The notes beneath the pieces were generated by a model that saw nothing but the letters and a program-made list of their open reading frames with translations, made no database searches and was not told where the DNA came from. Positions 28,155 to 36,176 of a stretch of DNA of 64,000 nucleotides are shown in pieces. A program made the position numbers and the translations under genes. Source of the DNA: Pseudomonas lactis (GTDB lineage Bacteria; Pseudomonadota; Gammaproteobacteria; Pseudomonadales; Pseudomonadaceae); the NCBI RefSeq assembly GCF_001439845.1, contig NZ_JYLO01000001.1, positions 248,001-312,000 of the forward strand, in the 5' to 3' direction. Position 1 is the first letter of the stretch, and every line of letters starts with the position of its first letter.

Positions 28155-28568
28155 ATGGTTGATCACCTGATTGCATTTGCCACTGCCCACTACCTGCTTG
28201 TGGGCGCCTTCGTCATCCTGCTGGCGCTGCTGATCGCTCATGAACTGAGCCGCGGTGGTCGCAGCCTGAGCACGTCGGAGCTGACCGCGCTGGTCAACAA
28301 GGATGAGGCCGTCGTCGTCGATATTCGCCCGGCCAAGGATTATGCCGCCGGCCATATCGTTGGCGCCCTGAACATTCCCCAGGACAAGCTGATGGCGCGC
28401 CTGGGCGAACTGGAAAAGCACAAGGCCAAGACCATCATCCTGGTCGATGCCCAGGGCCAGCACTCCGGCACCCACGCCCGTGAGATGCTCAAGTCCGGCT
28501 TCACCGCTGCCAAGCTGTCCGGTGGTATCAGCAGCTGGCGTGGCGATAACCTGCCGTTGGTGAAGTGA
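28155..28568 (+). CDS. yibN: Membrane-anchored rhodanese-like protein (YibN-like)
   Basis: This encodes 137 residues. One N-terminal membrane helix (HYLLVGAFVILLALLIAHEL) is followed by a rhodanese fold (VVVDIRPAKDYAAGHIVGAL, GGISSWRGDNLPLV). The active-site loop, where rhodaneses have Cys, reads ILVDAQGQHSGTHA and contains no Cys, so sulfur transfer by the usual route is not expected. The same substitution type is seen in E. coli YibN. It directly precedes grxC with no gap and then secB, a conserved trio. Confidence 0.9.
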   Translation: MVDHLIAFATAHYLLVGAFVILLALLIAHELSRGGRSLSTSELTALVNKDEAVVVDIRPAKDYAAGHIVGALNIPQDKLMARLGELEKHKAKTIILVDAQGQHSGTHAREMLKSGFTAAKLSGGISSWRGDNLPLVK

Positions 28569-28823
28569 ATGAGCCAGGTTGTCGTGTATTCCAGCGATTA
28601 TTGCCCTTATTGCATTCGAGCTAAGCAGTTGCTCCAGAGCAAAAAGGTTGCCTTCGAAGAGATCAAGGTCGATGGCAAGCCCCAGGTGCGCGCCGAAATG
28701 GCCCAGAAAGCCGGCCGCACGTCGGTCCCGCAGATCTGGATCGGCACCCGGCACATCGGTGGTTGCGACGACCTGTTTGCCCTGGAGCGCGCCGGTAAAC
28801 TTGATGTGCTGCTGTCCGTCTGA
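28569..28823 (+). CDS. grxC: Glutaredoxin 3
   Basis: This encodes 84 residues. The dithiol active site is CPYC in SSDYCPYCIRAKQLL, and the glutathione-binding loop is TSVPQIWIG with the cis-Pro, followed by GGCDDLFALE. It reduces disulfides in the cytoplasm with glutathione. It starts immediately after the yibN stop and secB follows after 42 bases. Confidence 0.98.
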   Translation: MSQVVVYSSDYCPYCIRAKQLLQSKKVAFEEIKVDGKPQVRAEMAQKAGRTSVPQIWIGTRHIGGCDDLFALERAGKLDVLLSV

Positions 28824-28865
28824 CTCCTAAACCCTTAAGAACCCCAAGATAAAGAAGGATCTGCG

Positions 28866-29345
28866 ATGACTGATCAACAGAACACCGAAGCAGCGCAAGA
28901 CCAAGGCCCACAGTTCTCGCTGCAGCGGATCTATGTGCGTGACCTGTCGTTCGAAGCGCCAAAAAGCCCGGCCATCTTCCGTCAGGAGTGGACCCCAAGC
29001 GTTGCGCTGGACCTGAACACTCGTCAGAAATCCCTGGAAGGTGACTTCCACGAAGTGGTGCTGACCCTGTCGGTCACCGTCAAGAATGGTGAAGAAGTCG
29101 CTTTCATCGCTGAAGTGCAACAGGCCGGTATCTTCCTGATCCAGGGCCTGGACGAAGCGTCCATGAGCCACACCCTGGGCGCGTTCTGCCCGAACATCCT
29201 GTTCCCGTATGCCCGTGAGACCCTGGACAGCCTGGTCACCCGTGGCTCGTTCCCGGCACTGATGCTGGCGCCGGTTAACTTCGATGCCCTGTACGCTCAA
29301 GAGCTGCAGCGCATGCAACAGGAAGGCGCGCCGACCGTTCAGTAA
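28866..29345 (+). CDS. secB: Protein-export chaperone SecB
   Basis: This encodes 159 residues. SecB keeps precursor proteins unfolded and delivers them to SecA. Family hallmarks are [23 protein letters not shown], the [11 protein letters not shown] strand and [18 protein letters not shown] good AGAAGGA ribosome binding site precedes the ATG. It ends the yibN-grxC-secB unit; a nested REP element follows. Confidence 0.98.
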   Translation: MTDQQNTEAAQDQGPQFSLQRIYVRDLSFEAPKSPAIFRQEWTPSVALDLNTRQKSLEGDFHEVVLTLSVTVKNGEEVAFIAEVQQAGIFLIQGLDEASMSHTLGAFCPNILFPYARETLDSLVTRGSFPALMLAPVNFDALYAQELQRMQQEGAPTVQ

Positions 29346-29370
29346 TTTGCTGAGCGGCGCCGTTCTAAAA

Positions 29371-29490
29371 TGTGGGAGCGGGCTTGTGTGGGAGCTGGCT
29401 TGCCTGCGATAGCATCACTGCGGTGTGACTGACACACCGAGGTGCCTGCATCGCGGGCAAGCCCGGCTCCCACACAAGCCCGCTCCCACA
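29371..29490. repeat. Nested REP element, TGTGGGAGC family
   Basis: The left end carries two overlapping partial copies (TGTGGGAGCGGGCTTG then TGTGGGAGCTGGCTTGCC) and the right end the matching two inverted copies, so one REP doublet sits inside the arms of another. It lies between the convergent ends of secB and trmL. Confidence 0.88.
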
Positions 29491-29504
29491 TTTGTTATGC
29501 GGTG

Positions 29505-29960
29505 TTATTTAAAGCCCAGTTGGCGCCAGCCTTCATAGACGGCGACGGCCACGGTGTTGGACAGGTTCAGGCTGCGGCAGCCTTCACGCATCGGCAAGCG
29601 CAGGCGATGGCCATCGGGCAACGCGTCAAGCACCTCGGCCGGCAGGCCTCGGCTCTCCGGGCCGAACAGAAACGCGTCGCCCTCGGCAAAGCTGGCATCA
29701 TGAAACGGCCGCGAGCCCTTGGTGGTGAACGCGAACAGCCGTGGGTGGCCCAGGCTCTCCAGGCAACTGGCGAGGTCGGCATGGCGCTTGAGGGTGGCGT
29801 ACTCGTGGTAGTCCAGCCCGGCACGGCGCAGGCGCTTGTCGTCCATGTCAAAGCCTAAAGGCTCGATCAAATGCAGGTGGCAGCCACTGTTGGCGCACAG
29901 CCTGATAACGTTGCCGGTATTCGGCGGAATTTCTGGTTGAAAAAGGATGACGTGAAACAT
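29505..29960 (-). CDS. trmL: tRNA (cytidine/uridine(34)-2'-O)-methyltransferase
   Basis: This encodes 151 residues of the SPOUT methyltransferase superfamily. MFHVILFQPEIPPNTGNVIRL and the C-terminal knot LRLPMREGCRSLNLSNTVAVA are TrmL hallmarks. It methylates the wobble base of some leucine tRNAs using S-adenosylmethionine. Its ATG (29960) and the ATG of the rightward gene (29959) share the tetranucleotide CATG, so the two divergent coding regions overlap by two bases. Confidence 0.96.
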   Translation of the reverse strand: MFHVILFQPEIPPNTGNVIRLCANSGCHLHLIEPLGFDMDDKRLRRAGLDYHEYATLKRHADLASCLESLGHPRLFAFTTKGSRPFHDASFAEGDAFLFGPESRGLPAEVLDALPDGHRLRLPMREGCRSLNLSNTVAVAVYEGWRQLGFK

Positions 29961-30399
29961 GCACGGCTCCGAAGGCAAAGATGCGCTGCATTCTACCCCC
30001 GAAGACGACCCGAGACCGAAGCTATTGCCGAGGGTGTTGGGCTCATTGGCGATTGTCGGCTTGATGATTGGCTTGATGATCGGCCGCTTGACCACCCCCG
30101 AACCGCTTGAACTGCAACAGGTAGAACCTGCGGCGGATGGCTTGGTGGTGTGGTTCAACAACGAACCCAAGCTGCACGGCGAGCATATCGACGGCACCGT
30201 GGCGCTGCTGTTTGACGCCCAGGGCAAGGCTGCCAGCGGGCAGCTCAAGGTCAATGCCAAGGACGTGAATTGGCGCATACGCAAGACCGATGCTGGCTTG
30301 CTGCTGAACCTGGTAGCGGCCCGGCCGTTGCGTGGGGAGTGGAGCGGTGCAGAGGTTGATGGCCGCTGGCGGCTGGAGATCCATCTCCAAGAGCAATAA
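29959..30399 (+). CDS. Hypothetical single-span membrane protein
   Basis: This encodes 146 residues. A charged N-terminus with several Pro and Asp is followed by one membrane helix (VLGSLAIVGLMIGLMIG, about residues 26-43) and an extra-cytoplasmic beta-rich domain (VVWFNNEPKLHGEHIDGTVA, LRGEWSGAEVDGRWRLEIHL). It begins within the start codon of the divergent trmL gene and has no obvious Shine-Dalgarno of its own, as the upstream bases are trmL coding sequence. I do not recognise a characterised family; it appears to be a conserved hypothetical protein of Pseudomonas. Confidence 0.75.
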   Translation: MHGSEGKDALHSTPEDDPRPKLLPRVLGSLAIVGLMIGLMIGRLTTPEPLELQQVEPAADGLVVWFNNEPKLHGEHIDGTVALLFDAQGKAASGQLKVNAKDVNWRIRKTDAGLLLNLVAARPLRGEWSGAEVDGRWRLEIHLQEQ

Positions 30400-30400
30400 A

Positions 30401-30515
30401 AGAGGGAGTTCCCGGCCTGCCTGTACCAGGGCTCCCAAAACGGGGTGAAGCCTGAGGCTTCGGTGTTAAAGAGGGGATTCTCGGCCTGCCTGTACCAAGG
30501 TCCCCGAAACTGGGT
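30401..30515. repeat. Imperfect tandem direct repeat downstream of the hypothetical membrane protein
   Basis: Two related units of 46 bases, 30401-30446 and 30470-30515, share the core CGGCCTGCCTGTACC and are about 80 percent alike by eye. Their starts are 69 bases apart. They differ in sequence from the REP families in this window. They follow the stop of the rightward gene directly. Confidence 0.7.
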
Positions 30516-30584
30516 AGTACAAGGGTTATTGCAGGGGGCGTGCCAAAACTTGCAATTGCGGCTTGAAAAAAATGCCAAAAAGCG

Positions 30585-30609
30585 CAAAGCCCCGGAATAC
30601 GGGGCTTTG
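30585..30609. terminator. Rho-independent terminator, probably bidirectional
   Basis: The hairpin CAAAGCCCC-GGAATAC-GGGGCTTTG has T-rich sequence on its right for rightward transcripts and GCGCTTTTTGG on the other side for leftward ones. It can end the hypothetical membrane-protein transcript and the ntrB-ntrC transcript, which converge here. Confidence 0.75.
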
Positions 30610-30730
30610 GTTGTTTCTACGGTTATGAACTTCGCAGCGAAAGCGCTCTGTGAGGTTTCGGGTCTGTGCTCAATGGCGGTTCATCGTGCATTGAAGCGGT
30701 GCACAGTCTGCTGGCATTGCACAAAACAAA

Positions 30731-30820
30731 TGTGGGAGCTGGCTTGCCTGCGATAGCGGTGTGTCAGCCCTATATCGGGTGACTGGCACACCGCCATCGC
30801 GGGCAAGCCCGGCTCCCACA
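30731..30820. repeat. REP doublet (REPIN), TGTGGGAGC family
   Basis: Inverted copies beginning TGTGGGAGCTGGCTTGCC and ending GGCTCCCACA lie just downstream of the ntrC stop codon. Confidence 0.9.
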
Positions 30821-30844
30821 CTGGGCTTTCAGTGGTCTTGGGGT

Positions 30845-32290
30845 TCAGGCCTCATCACCCTCATCATCATCCCCACCATCCCCACCATCCACCTTCATCC
30901 CCAATTCCTTGATCTTGCGCGTCAGGGTATTACGCCCCCAGCCCAGCAGCACGGCGGCATCGCGGCGGCGGCCGGCAGTGTGTTTCAACGCAGTCTCGAT
31001 CATGATCCGCTCGAACGCCGGCACGGCGCTGTCCAGCAGGTTCGACTGGCCGCGTGCCAAGGCCTGGTCGGCCCATTGGCGCAGCGCCTGTTCCCAGTTG
31101 GTCACGGGTGCCGAGTCCTGCGGCAGGCTCAGCAGCTCCGGCGGCAGGTCGCTGATGTGTACTTCTCGCCCGGAGGCCATCACGGTGATCCAGCGGCAGG
31201 TGTTCTCCAGCTGGCGAACGTTGCCGGGCCACGGCAGGTTCTTGAGGTATTCCTCGGTCTCGCTTTTGAGCAGCTTGGGTTCCACAGCCAGCTCCAGGGC
31301 GGCGCGGCTGAGGAAGTGGCGAGCGAGGGTGGGGATGTCTTCGCGACGGTCCGACATGCGCGGGATGTGGATGCGGATCACGTTGAGGCGGTGGAACAAG
31401 TCCTCACGGAATTTACCCGCATGCACCAGGGTTTCCAGGTTCTGGTGGGTGGCCGCGATGATGCGCACATCCACCTTGACCGGCGTATGCCCGCCCACAC
31501 GGTAGAATTCACCGTCAGCCAGCACGCGCAGCAAGCGAGTCTGGGTATCGGCCGGCATGTCGCCGATCTCATCGAGGAACAGCGTGCCGCCGTCCGCCTG
31601 TTCAAAGCGTCCGCGACGAAGGTTAGCCGCGCCGGTGAATGCGCCTTTTTCATGGCCGAACAGCTCGGACTCCATCAAATCCTTGGGAATCGCCGCCATG
31701 TTCAGCGCGATAAACGGCGAGGCCGCCCGTGGGCTGTGGCGGTGCAGCGCATGGGCAACCAGCTCTTTACCGGTCCCCGATTCGCCGTTGATCAGTACGG
31801 TGATGTTGGAATGGCTCAAGCGCCCGATGGCGCGAAACACTTCCTGCATCGCCGGTGCTTCCCCGATGATTTCCGGGGTGCGGGTCAGGGTTGGCGGGGC
31901 TTCCTGGTTCTGTTGTTCCTGGGCGTGCTGGTTGGCGCGCTTGACCAGCGCCACCGCCTCATCCACGTCGAATGGCTTGGGCAGGTATTCAAAGGCGCCG
32001 CCCTGATAAGACGCGACAGCGCTGTCCAGGTCCGAGTGGGCGGTCATGATGATCACCGGCAAGCGCGGATGCTGCTCGCGAATGCGCGCCAGCAAGTCCA
32101 GGCCACTGGCCCCAGGCATGCGAATATCGGAAATGATCACATCCGGCTGCTGGCGTGCCAGGCGGCTCATCACCCCATCGGCGCTGTCGAAGCTCTGGGT
32201 GGTCATGCCTTCTTGTTGCAAGGCTTTTTCGAGGACCCAGCGGATAGAACGGTCGTCATCGACGATCCAGACAGTTTCACTACGGCTCAT
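30845..32290 (-). CDS. ntrC: Nitrogen regulation response regulator NtrC
   Basis: This encodes 481 residues. The receiver domain (residues 1-120) has the phosphoacceptor Asp in DVIISDIRMPGASG. The AAA+ sigma-54 activation domain (about 145-375) has Walker A GESGTGKE, the sigma-54 contact loop GAFTGA and Walker B GGTLFLDEIGDMP. A C-terminal Fis-type helix-turn-helix (RRRDAAVLLGWGRNTLTRKI) binds DNA. When phosphorylated by NtrB it activates nitrogen-limitation genes. Its start overlaps the ntrB stop by four bases. The extreme C-terminus is a Gly/Asp repeat tail (DGGDGGDDDEGDEA). Confidence 0.98.
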   Translation of the reverse strand: MSRSETVWIVDDDRSIRWVLEKALQQEGMTTQSFDSADGVMSRLARQQPDVIISDIRMPGASGLDLLARIREQHPRLPVIIMTAHSDLDSAVASYQGGAFEYLPKPFDVDEAVALVKRANQHAQEQQNQEAPPTLTRTPEIIGEAPAMQEVFRAIGRLSHSNITVLINGESGTGKELVAHALHRHSPRAASPFIALNMAAIPKDLMESELFGHEKGAFTGAANLRRGRFEQADGGTLFLDEIGDMPADTQTRLLRVLADGEFYRVGGHTPVKVDVRIIAATHQNLETLVHAGKFREDLFHRLNVIRIHIPRMSDRREDIPTLARHFLSRAALELAVEPKLLKSETEEYLKNLPWPGNVRQLENTCRWITVMASGREVHISDLPPELLSLPQDSAPVTNWEQALRQWADQALARGQSNLLDSAVPAFERIMIETALKHTAGRRRDAAVLLGWGRNTLTRKIKELGMKVDGGDGGDDDEGDEA

Positions 32291-33372
32291 GTCGTGGGGG
32301 CTCCTTGTTCCAATGGCAGGAAGATCGAGAACGTGGTGTGGCCGGGGTGGCTCTCACATTCGATCAGGCCCTGGTGCTGGCTGATGATGTTCTGGGTAAT
32401 GGCCAGGCCCAGCCCGGTACCGTCCGGGCGGCCGCTGACCATGGGAAAGAAGATGGTTTCCTGCAACTCCGCAGGAATGCCGGGGCCGTTGTCGATGATC
32501 TCGACCTTGGTCACCAGGCGATGGCGCACATGGCCAATGGTGAACTGGCGCAGGGCGCGGGTGCGCAGGCTGATGCGGCCCAGGCGCAGCTCGTTCTGGC
32601 TGCTGATGGCCTGCATGGCGTTGCGCACGATGTTGAGCACCGCCTGGATCATCTGTTCGCGGTCGATCAACACGTCGGGAATGCTTGGGTCGTAGTCGCG
32701 CACCAAGGTGATGCAGCCTTGGCTTTCGGCCTCGACCAGTTGGCAGACGCGCTCCAGCACCTCATGCACGTTGGTCATCGCCAGGGACGGCAGCTTGTTG
32801 GAGCCGAGCATGCGGTCCACCAGGTTACGCAGGCGGTCGGCTTCTTCGATGATGACGTTGGTGTAGTCCTTGAGGTGCTCGTCTGGCAGCTCGCGGGACA
32901 ACAACTGTGCCGCGCCGCGAATACCGCCCAGCGGGTTCTTGATCTCATGGGCGAGGCCGCGCACCAGCATCTTGCTGGTTTCCTGCTTGGACAGCTGCGC
33001 TTCCTCCTTGGTGATGCGCAGCAGGCGGTCGCGGGGGTGGACTTCGAGCAGCAGCAGGGTCGCGCCATTGCTCAGGATCGGGGTCACCGCGTAGTCGACG
33101 GTCAACGTCTGCCCAGTGAGTGCGGTGAGCATCGCTTCGCGCTTGGTAAACGGATGAGCCTGCTCCACGGCCTGGCGCAACGAGCTCAAGGCTTCGGCCG
33201 ACTCGGTGAACAATTCGCTGATGAACTGCCCATGGCTGCGCTGGCCGCTGATGGCCAGGAGCATCTCCGCCGCCGGGTTCATGTACTCAAGACGCAGGTC
33301 GGCATTGAGCAGGATGGTCGCGGTGGTCAGGTTGTCGAGTAACAAACGGTGCAGTGCATCGCTGATGGTCAT
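32287..33372 (-). CDS. ntrB: Nitrogen regulation sensor kinase NtrB
   Basis: This encodes 361 residues without membrane segments, as expected for this cytoplasmic kinase. A PAS domain (about residues 10-120) is followed by the phosphorylated His in RGLAHEIKNPLGG and the ATP-binding N, G1 and G2 boxes (VLNIVRNAMQA, IIDNGPGIPAEL, GRPDGTGLGLAI). NtrB phosphorylates or dephosphorylates NtrC according to PII. Upstream are a GG-N10-GC sigma-54 promoter and an NtrC-type palindrome, so the ntrBC pair is likely self-regulated. Confidence 0.98.
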   Translation of the reverse strand: MTISDALHRLLLDNLTTATILLNADLRLEYMNPAAEMLLAISGQRSHGQFISELFTESAEALSSLRQAVEQAHPFTKREAMLTALTGQTLTVDYAVTPILSNGATLLLLEVHPRDRLLRITKEEAQLSKQETSKMLVRGLAHEIKNPLGGIRGAAQLLSRELPDEHLKDYTNVIIEEADRLRNLVDRMLGSNKLPSLAMTNVHEVLERVCQLVEAESQGCITLVRDYDPSIPDVLIDREQMIQAVLNIVRNAMQAISSQNELRLGRISLRTRALRQFTIGHVRHRLVTKVEIIDNGPGIPAELQETIFFPMVSGRPDGTGLGLAITQNIISQHQGLIECESHPGHTTFSIFLPLEQGAPTT

Positions 33373-33429
33373 CGGGACCTCTTTTGGAGCAAGGCGCGGG
33401 CTTGAGGCACACGCTGATACAAGGAAAAT

Positions 33430-33445
33430 GCAAAAACCAAACCAA
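33430..33445 (-). promoter_or_regulatory. Putative sigma-54 promoter of ntrB-ntrC
   Basis: Read on the minus strand the sequence is TTGGTTTGGTTTTTGC, with GG and GC separated by exactly 10 bases and a T-rich run before GC. Transcription would start near 33418, about 45 bases ahead of the ntrB ATG. An NtrC-type palindrome lies about 140 bases upstream (33573-33587). The -24 element lacks the usual CAC, so it is a moderate match. Confidence 0.5.
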
Positions 33446-33572
33446 GGCTCCGAAAAGAAGCGCTAACCCCCTGAAATAAGGGGTTTAGGCGCGAAACTGT
33501 GGCGTTCTGCCAGCTTGAACGGGAAGTTTCGAACCAAAATGGGCTGGGCACTTGAGAAGGGTGCAGGCTATC

Positions 33573-33587
33573 GCACCAATATAGTGC
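33573..33587. promoter_or_regulatory. NtrC binding site upstream of ntrBC
   Basis: GCACCAATATAGTGC has the GCAC-N7-GTGC form of NtrC sites, and to my knowledge its core equals the complement of a classical enterobacterial glnA enhancer site. It lies between the chorismate mutase gene and ntrB, about 200 bases upstream of the ntrB start. Confidence 0.7.
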
Positions 33588-33639
33588 GGTTTTGTGAAGG
33601 TTGTTCAGCAACTGAAGCTTGAAGGCAAATCGCAGTCAG

Positions 33640-33711
33640 TGTGGGAGCTGGCTTGCTTGCGATAGCTGTGGTGCATTCAACACCGTTATCGCAGGCAAGC
33701 CAGCTCCCACA
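33640..33711. repeat. REP doublet with short spacer, TGTGGGAGC family
   Basis: TGTGGGAGCTGGCTTGC and its inverted partner GCAAGCCAGCTCCCACA enclose a spacer shorter than in the other doublets. It lies just downstream of the chorismate mutase stop codon. Confidence 0.88.
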
Positions 33712-33735
33712 TTTTTAATTGGATTTGCAGTCCTT

Positions 33736-34272
33736 TTAACCTTTATAGATGCAAAGCTCGGCGGTGGCGCGGATCATCGCCAGTTGGCGCAGCGGATCAT
33801 TCAGCGGTTCGTGCACGGCCTCGGCCAGCCATTGCGGGCACTGCGGGTCGGTGCGCTGTGGAGTGAAGTCGGCCAACTGCTGCAACAGCCTTTTTTGCAG
33901 CTCGTCCAATCGCGGGCGGATCTGCTGGACCAGGTCCGGGCGTGGATCGTCGGGGGCTTTGCCTTGGAACTGCCAGTCGGACAGGTGGGTGTATTGCACC
34001 AGTTTATTGGCTTCGATCTGCGCGGCGAAAAACTGCTCAGCAGCGGCCGGGTCCAGCTTGTAACCAGATGCCTGGGCCGTAACGCTGGCGATCACCTCTT
34101 GTTCGCGCTTCTTGTCCTCCACGGGCTTGTGGCTGTCCCATTTGCTCAGCGCCACCTGGTCGGCAATCTCCAGGCGTTCGGCGATGCTGTTGAGCAAGGG
34201 CTCGAGCGTAGGCGGCGCAGCGCTCGCACTGGCACTGATGAACAGCAGGGCAAATACAAGTCGATATCTCAA
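33736..34272 (-). CDS. Secreted (gamma-class) chorismate mutase
   Basis: This encodes 178 residues. A signal peptide (residues 1 to about 19, LVFALLFISASASA) precedes an all-helical AroQ-gamma domain: LLNSIAERLEIADQVALSKW, the active-site stretch PVEDKKREQEVI, and QFFAAQIEANKLVQY. It converts chorismate to prephenate, in this class in the periplasm. The start is a TTG at 34272, supported by GGAG seven bases upstream; no ATG fits. That GGAG abuts a REP doublet which fills the leader. It lies between glnA and ntrB, an unusual place for such a gene. Its physiological substrate source outside the cytoplasm is unknown. Confidence 0.85.
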   Translation of the reverse strand: MRYRLVFALLFISASASAAPPTLEPLLNSIAERLEIADQVALSKWDSHKPVEDKKREQEVIASVTAQASGYKLDPAAAEQFFAAQIEANKLVQYTHLSDWQFQGKAPDDPRPDLVQQIRPRLDELQKRLLQQLADFTPQRTDPQCPQWLAEAVHEPLNDPLRQLAMIRATAELCIYKG

Positions 34273-34283
34273 AGGTGATCTCC

Positions 34284-34372
34284 TGTGGGAGCGGGCTTGC
34301 CCGCGATGGCGGTGTGTCAGTGATACAGCAGGTGGCCGGCAGTGCGCCATCGCAGGCAAGCCAGCTCCCACA
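34284..34372. repeat. REP doublet (REPIN) upstream of the chorismate mutase gene
   Basis: Inverted TGTGGGAGC copies lie between the glnA terminator and the chorismate mutase start. The doublet ends immediately next to the GGAG ribosome binding site of that gene, so its hairpin could affect translation. Confidence 0.9.
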
Positions 34373-34415
34373 CGTTGATTGGGTTTGCAGAGCTGGCGTA
34401 GCGTAACGCCCAGGC

Positions 34416-34446
34416 AAAAAAAAGACCTCCCGAAGGAGGCCTTTTT
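34416..34446 (-). terminator. Rho-independent terminator of glnA
   Basis: On the minus strand the hairpin AAGGCCTCC-TTCG-GGAGGTCTT is followed by a run of T. It lies 30 bases after the glnA stop. Confidence 0.93.
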
Positions 34447-34476
34447 CATCACGCTACCTTAAGCAGCGCTACCGGA

Positions 34477-35883
34477 TCAGCAGCTGTAGTACAGCTCGTA
34501 TTCCAGTGGGTGTACGAAGGTACGTACTTTGATTTCTTCTTCGCTTTTCAGGGCGATGTAAGCGTCGATGAAGTCGTCGCTGAAAACGCCGCCTTTGGTC
34601 AGGAACGCACGGCCCTTGTCCAGCTCTTCCAGGGCTTCTTTCAGGCTGCCGCACACTTGTGGGATCTCTTTGGCCTCTTCAGGCGGCAGGTCGTACAAGT
34701 TTTTGTCGGCGGCGTCGCCAGGGTGGATCTTGTTCTGGATACCGTCCAGGCCGGCCATCATCAGGGCGGCGAAGGCCAGGTAAGGGTTGGCAGCCGGGTC
34801 TGGGAAGCGCGCTTCGATACGACGGCCTTTAGGGCTGTTGACGTAAGGAATACGGATCGAGGCGGAGCGGTTGCGTGCCGAGTAGGCCAGCATCACCGGC
34901 GCTTCAAAACCTGGGACCAGACGCTTGTAGGAGTTGGTCGACGGGTTGGTGAAGCCGTTCAGCGCTTTGCCGTGCTTGATGATGCCGCCGATGAAGTACA
35001 GGGCGGTATCGGACAGGCCGGCATAGCCTTCGCCAGCGAAGGTGTTCTTGCCGTCTTTGGAAATCGATACGTGAACGTGCATGCCCGAGCCGTTATCGCC
35101 GTACAGCGGCTTAGGCATGAAGGTAGCGGTGCGGCCATAGGCATCGGCAACGTTGTGCACGCAGTATTTCAGGGTTTGAACTTCGTCAGCCTTCTTCACC
35201 AGCGTGTTGAATTTCACGCCGATTTCGTTCTGGCCGGCAGTCGCCACTTCGTGGTGGTGAACTTCAACGGTCTGGCCCATTTCTTCCAGTGCGTTGCACA
35301 TGGAGGTACGGATTTCGTGGTCGAAGTCGAACGGTGGTACTGGGAAGTAGCCGCCTTTCACGCCTGGACGGTGGCCTTTGTTACCGCCTTCCACGTCCTG
35401 GTCGGACATCCACGAGCCTTGCTCGGAGAAAATCTTGAACATGGAGCCGGAGATGTCGGATTTGAACTTCACCGAGTCGAAGATGAAGAACTCTGGCTCA
35501 GGGCCGAAGAATGCGGTGTCGCCGATACCGGTGGACTTCAGGTATTCCTCGGCACGGTGGGCGATGGCGCGTGGGTCGCGGTCATAGCCTTGCATGGTCG
35601 AAGGCTCGATGATGTCGCACACCAGGATCAGGGTTGGCTCTTCGGTGAACGGGTCGAGTACGGCGGTGCTGTCGTCTGGCAGCAGGATCATGTCGGAGGC
35701 TTCGATGCCTTTCCAGCCGGCGATGGAGGAACCGTCGAACATCTTGCCGACTTCGAAGAAGTCATCTTCCAGCGCATCGCGAGCCGGCATGGTCACGTGG
35801 TGCTGAGTGCCTTTTGTGTCCGTGAAGCGCAGATCAATCCATTTAACGTCATGATCTTTGATGAGTTGAACCGACTTCGACAT
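34477..35883 (-). CDS. glnA: Glutamine synthetase type I
   Basis: This encodes 468 residues. It makes glutamine from glutamate, ammonia and ATP as a dodecamer. Visible motifs are the N-terminal [16 protein letters not shown], the metal and glutamate site [12 protein letters not shown], the ATP-site signature [15 protein letters not shown], and the adenylylation Tyr in [15 protein letters not shown], so activity is controlled by GlnE. GGAGG precedes the ATG. It is monocistronic, with its own terminator and a sigma-54 promoter about 105 bases upstream. Confidence 0.99.
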   Translation of the reverse strand: MSKSVQLIKDHDVKWIDLRFTDTKGTQHHVTMPARDALEDDFFEVGKMFDGSSIAGWKGIEASDMILLPDDSTAVLDPFTEEPTLILVCDIIEPSTMQGYDRDPRAIAHRAEEYLKSTGIGDTAFFGPEPEFFIFDSVKFKSDISGSMFKIFSEQGSWMSDQDVEGGNKGHRPGVKGGYFPVPPFDFDHEIRTSMCNALEEMGQTVEVHHHEVATAGQNEIGVKFNTLVKKADEVQTLKYCVHNVADAYGRTATFMPKPLYGDNGSGMHVHVSISKDGKNTFAGEGYAGLSDTALYFIGGIIKHGKALNGFTNPSTNSYKRLVPGFEAPVMLAYSARNRSASIRIPYVNSPKGRRIEARFPDPAANPYLAFAALMMAGLDGIQNKIHPGDAADKNLYDLPPEEAKEIPQVCGSLKEALEELDKGRAFLTKGGVFSDDFIDAYIALKSEEEIKVRTFVHPLEYELYYSC

Positions 35884-35986
35884 GGTGTCCTCCGGGTGGC
35901 TTCGGGCTTGGGGTAGTGGAGTTAGCCCTTAGAATTTGGGTGATGCCGGCGCGGATACTCCGCCAAGGCAACCTGCCTCACAAGAG

Positions 35987-36002
35987 AGCAAATTGCATGC
36001 CA
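35987..36002 (-). promoter_or_regulatory. Sigma-54 promoter of glnA
   Basis: On the minus strand TGGCATGCAATTTGCT has GG and GC exactly 10 bases apart and close agreement with TGGCAC-N5-TTGC. The start of transcription should be near 35976, leaving a leader of about 93 bases. Sigma-54/NtrC control of glnA is established in many bacteria. Confidence 0.8.
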
Positions 36003-36105
36003 GTGCGCCAACATGGCCGTTTTGCCTCAAAATAGCCCCTATAACGGTGCAATCGGCAAAAACGGCATAAATCGCGCACTGCAATGTAGCGTTTATTTGG
36101 GTAAA

Positions 36106-36122
36106 TGACCCGTTTTGGTGCA
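36106..36122. promoter_or_regulatory. Putative NtrC site upstream of glnA
   Basis: TGACCCGTTTTGGTGCA has one perfect NtrC half (TTTTGGTGCA) and one degenerate half. It is about 105 bases upstream of the glnA -24 element, a typical enhancer distance. It is directly followed by a near-palindrome of 20 bases (36119-36138) formed by TGCATTGCA and TGCAATGCA. Confidence 0.55.
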
Positions 36123-36170
36123 TTGCATGTGCAATGCATATTAACTGGTTAAACCTTGAGCGATTTCCGC

Positions 36171-36176
36171 TATAAT
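36171..36176 (+). promoter_or_regulatory. Putative -10 element of thiI
   Basis: A perfect TATAAT lies 43 bases upstream of the thiI ATG in the gap between divergent glnA and thiI. A matching -35 element is not clear; the hexamer at the expected distance is GTTAAA. Confidence 0.45.
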
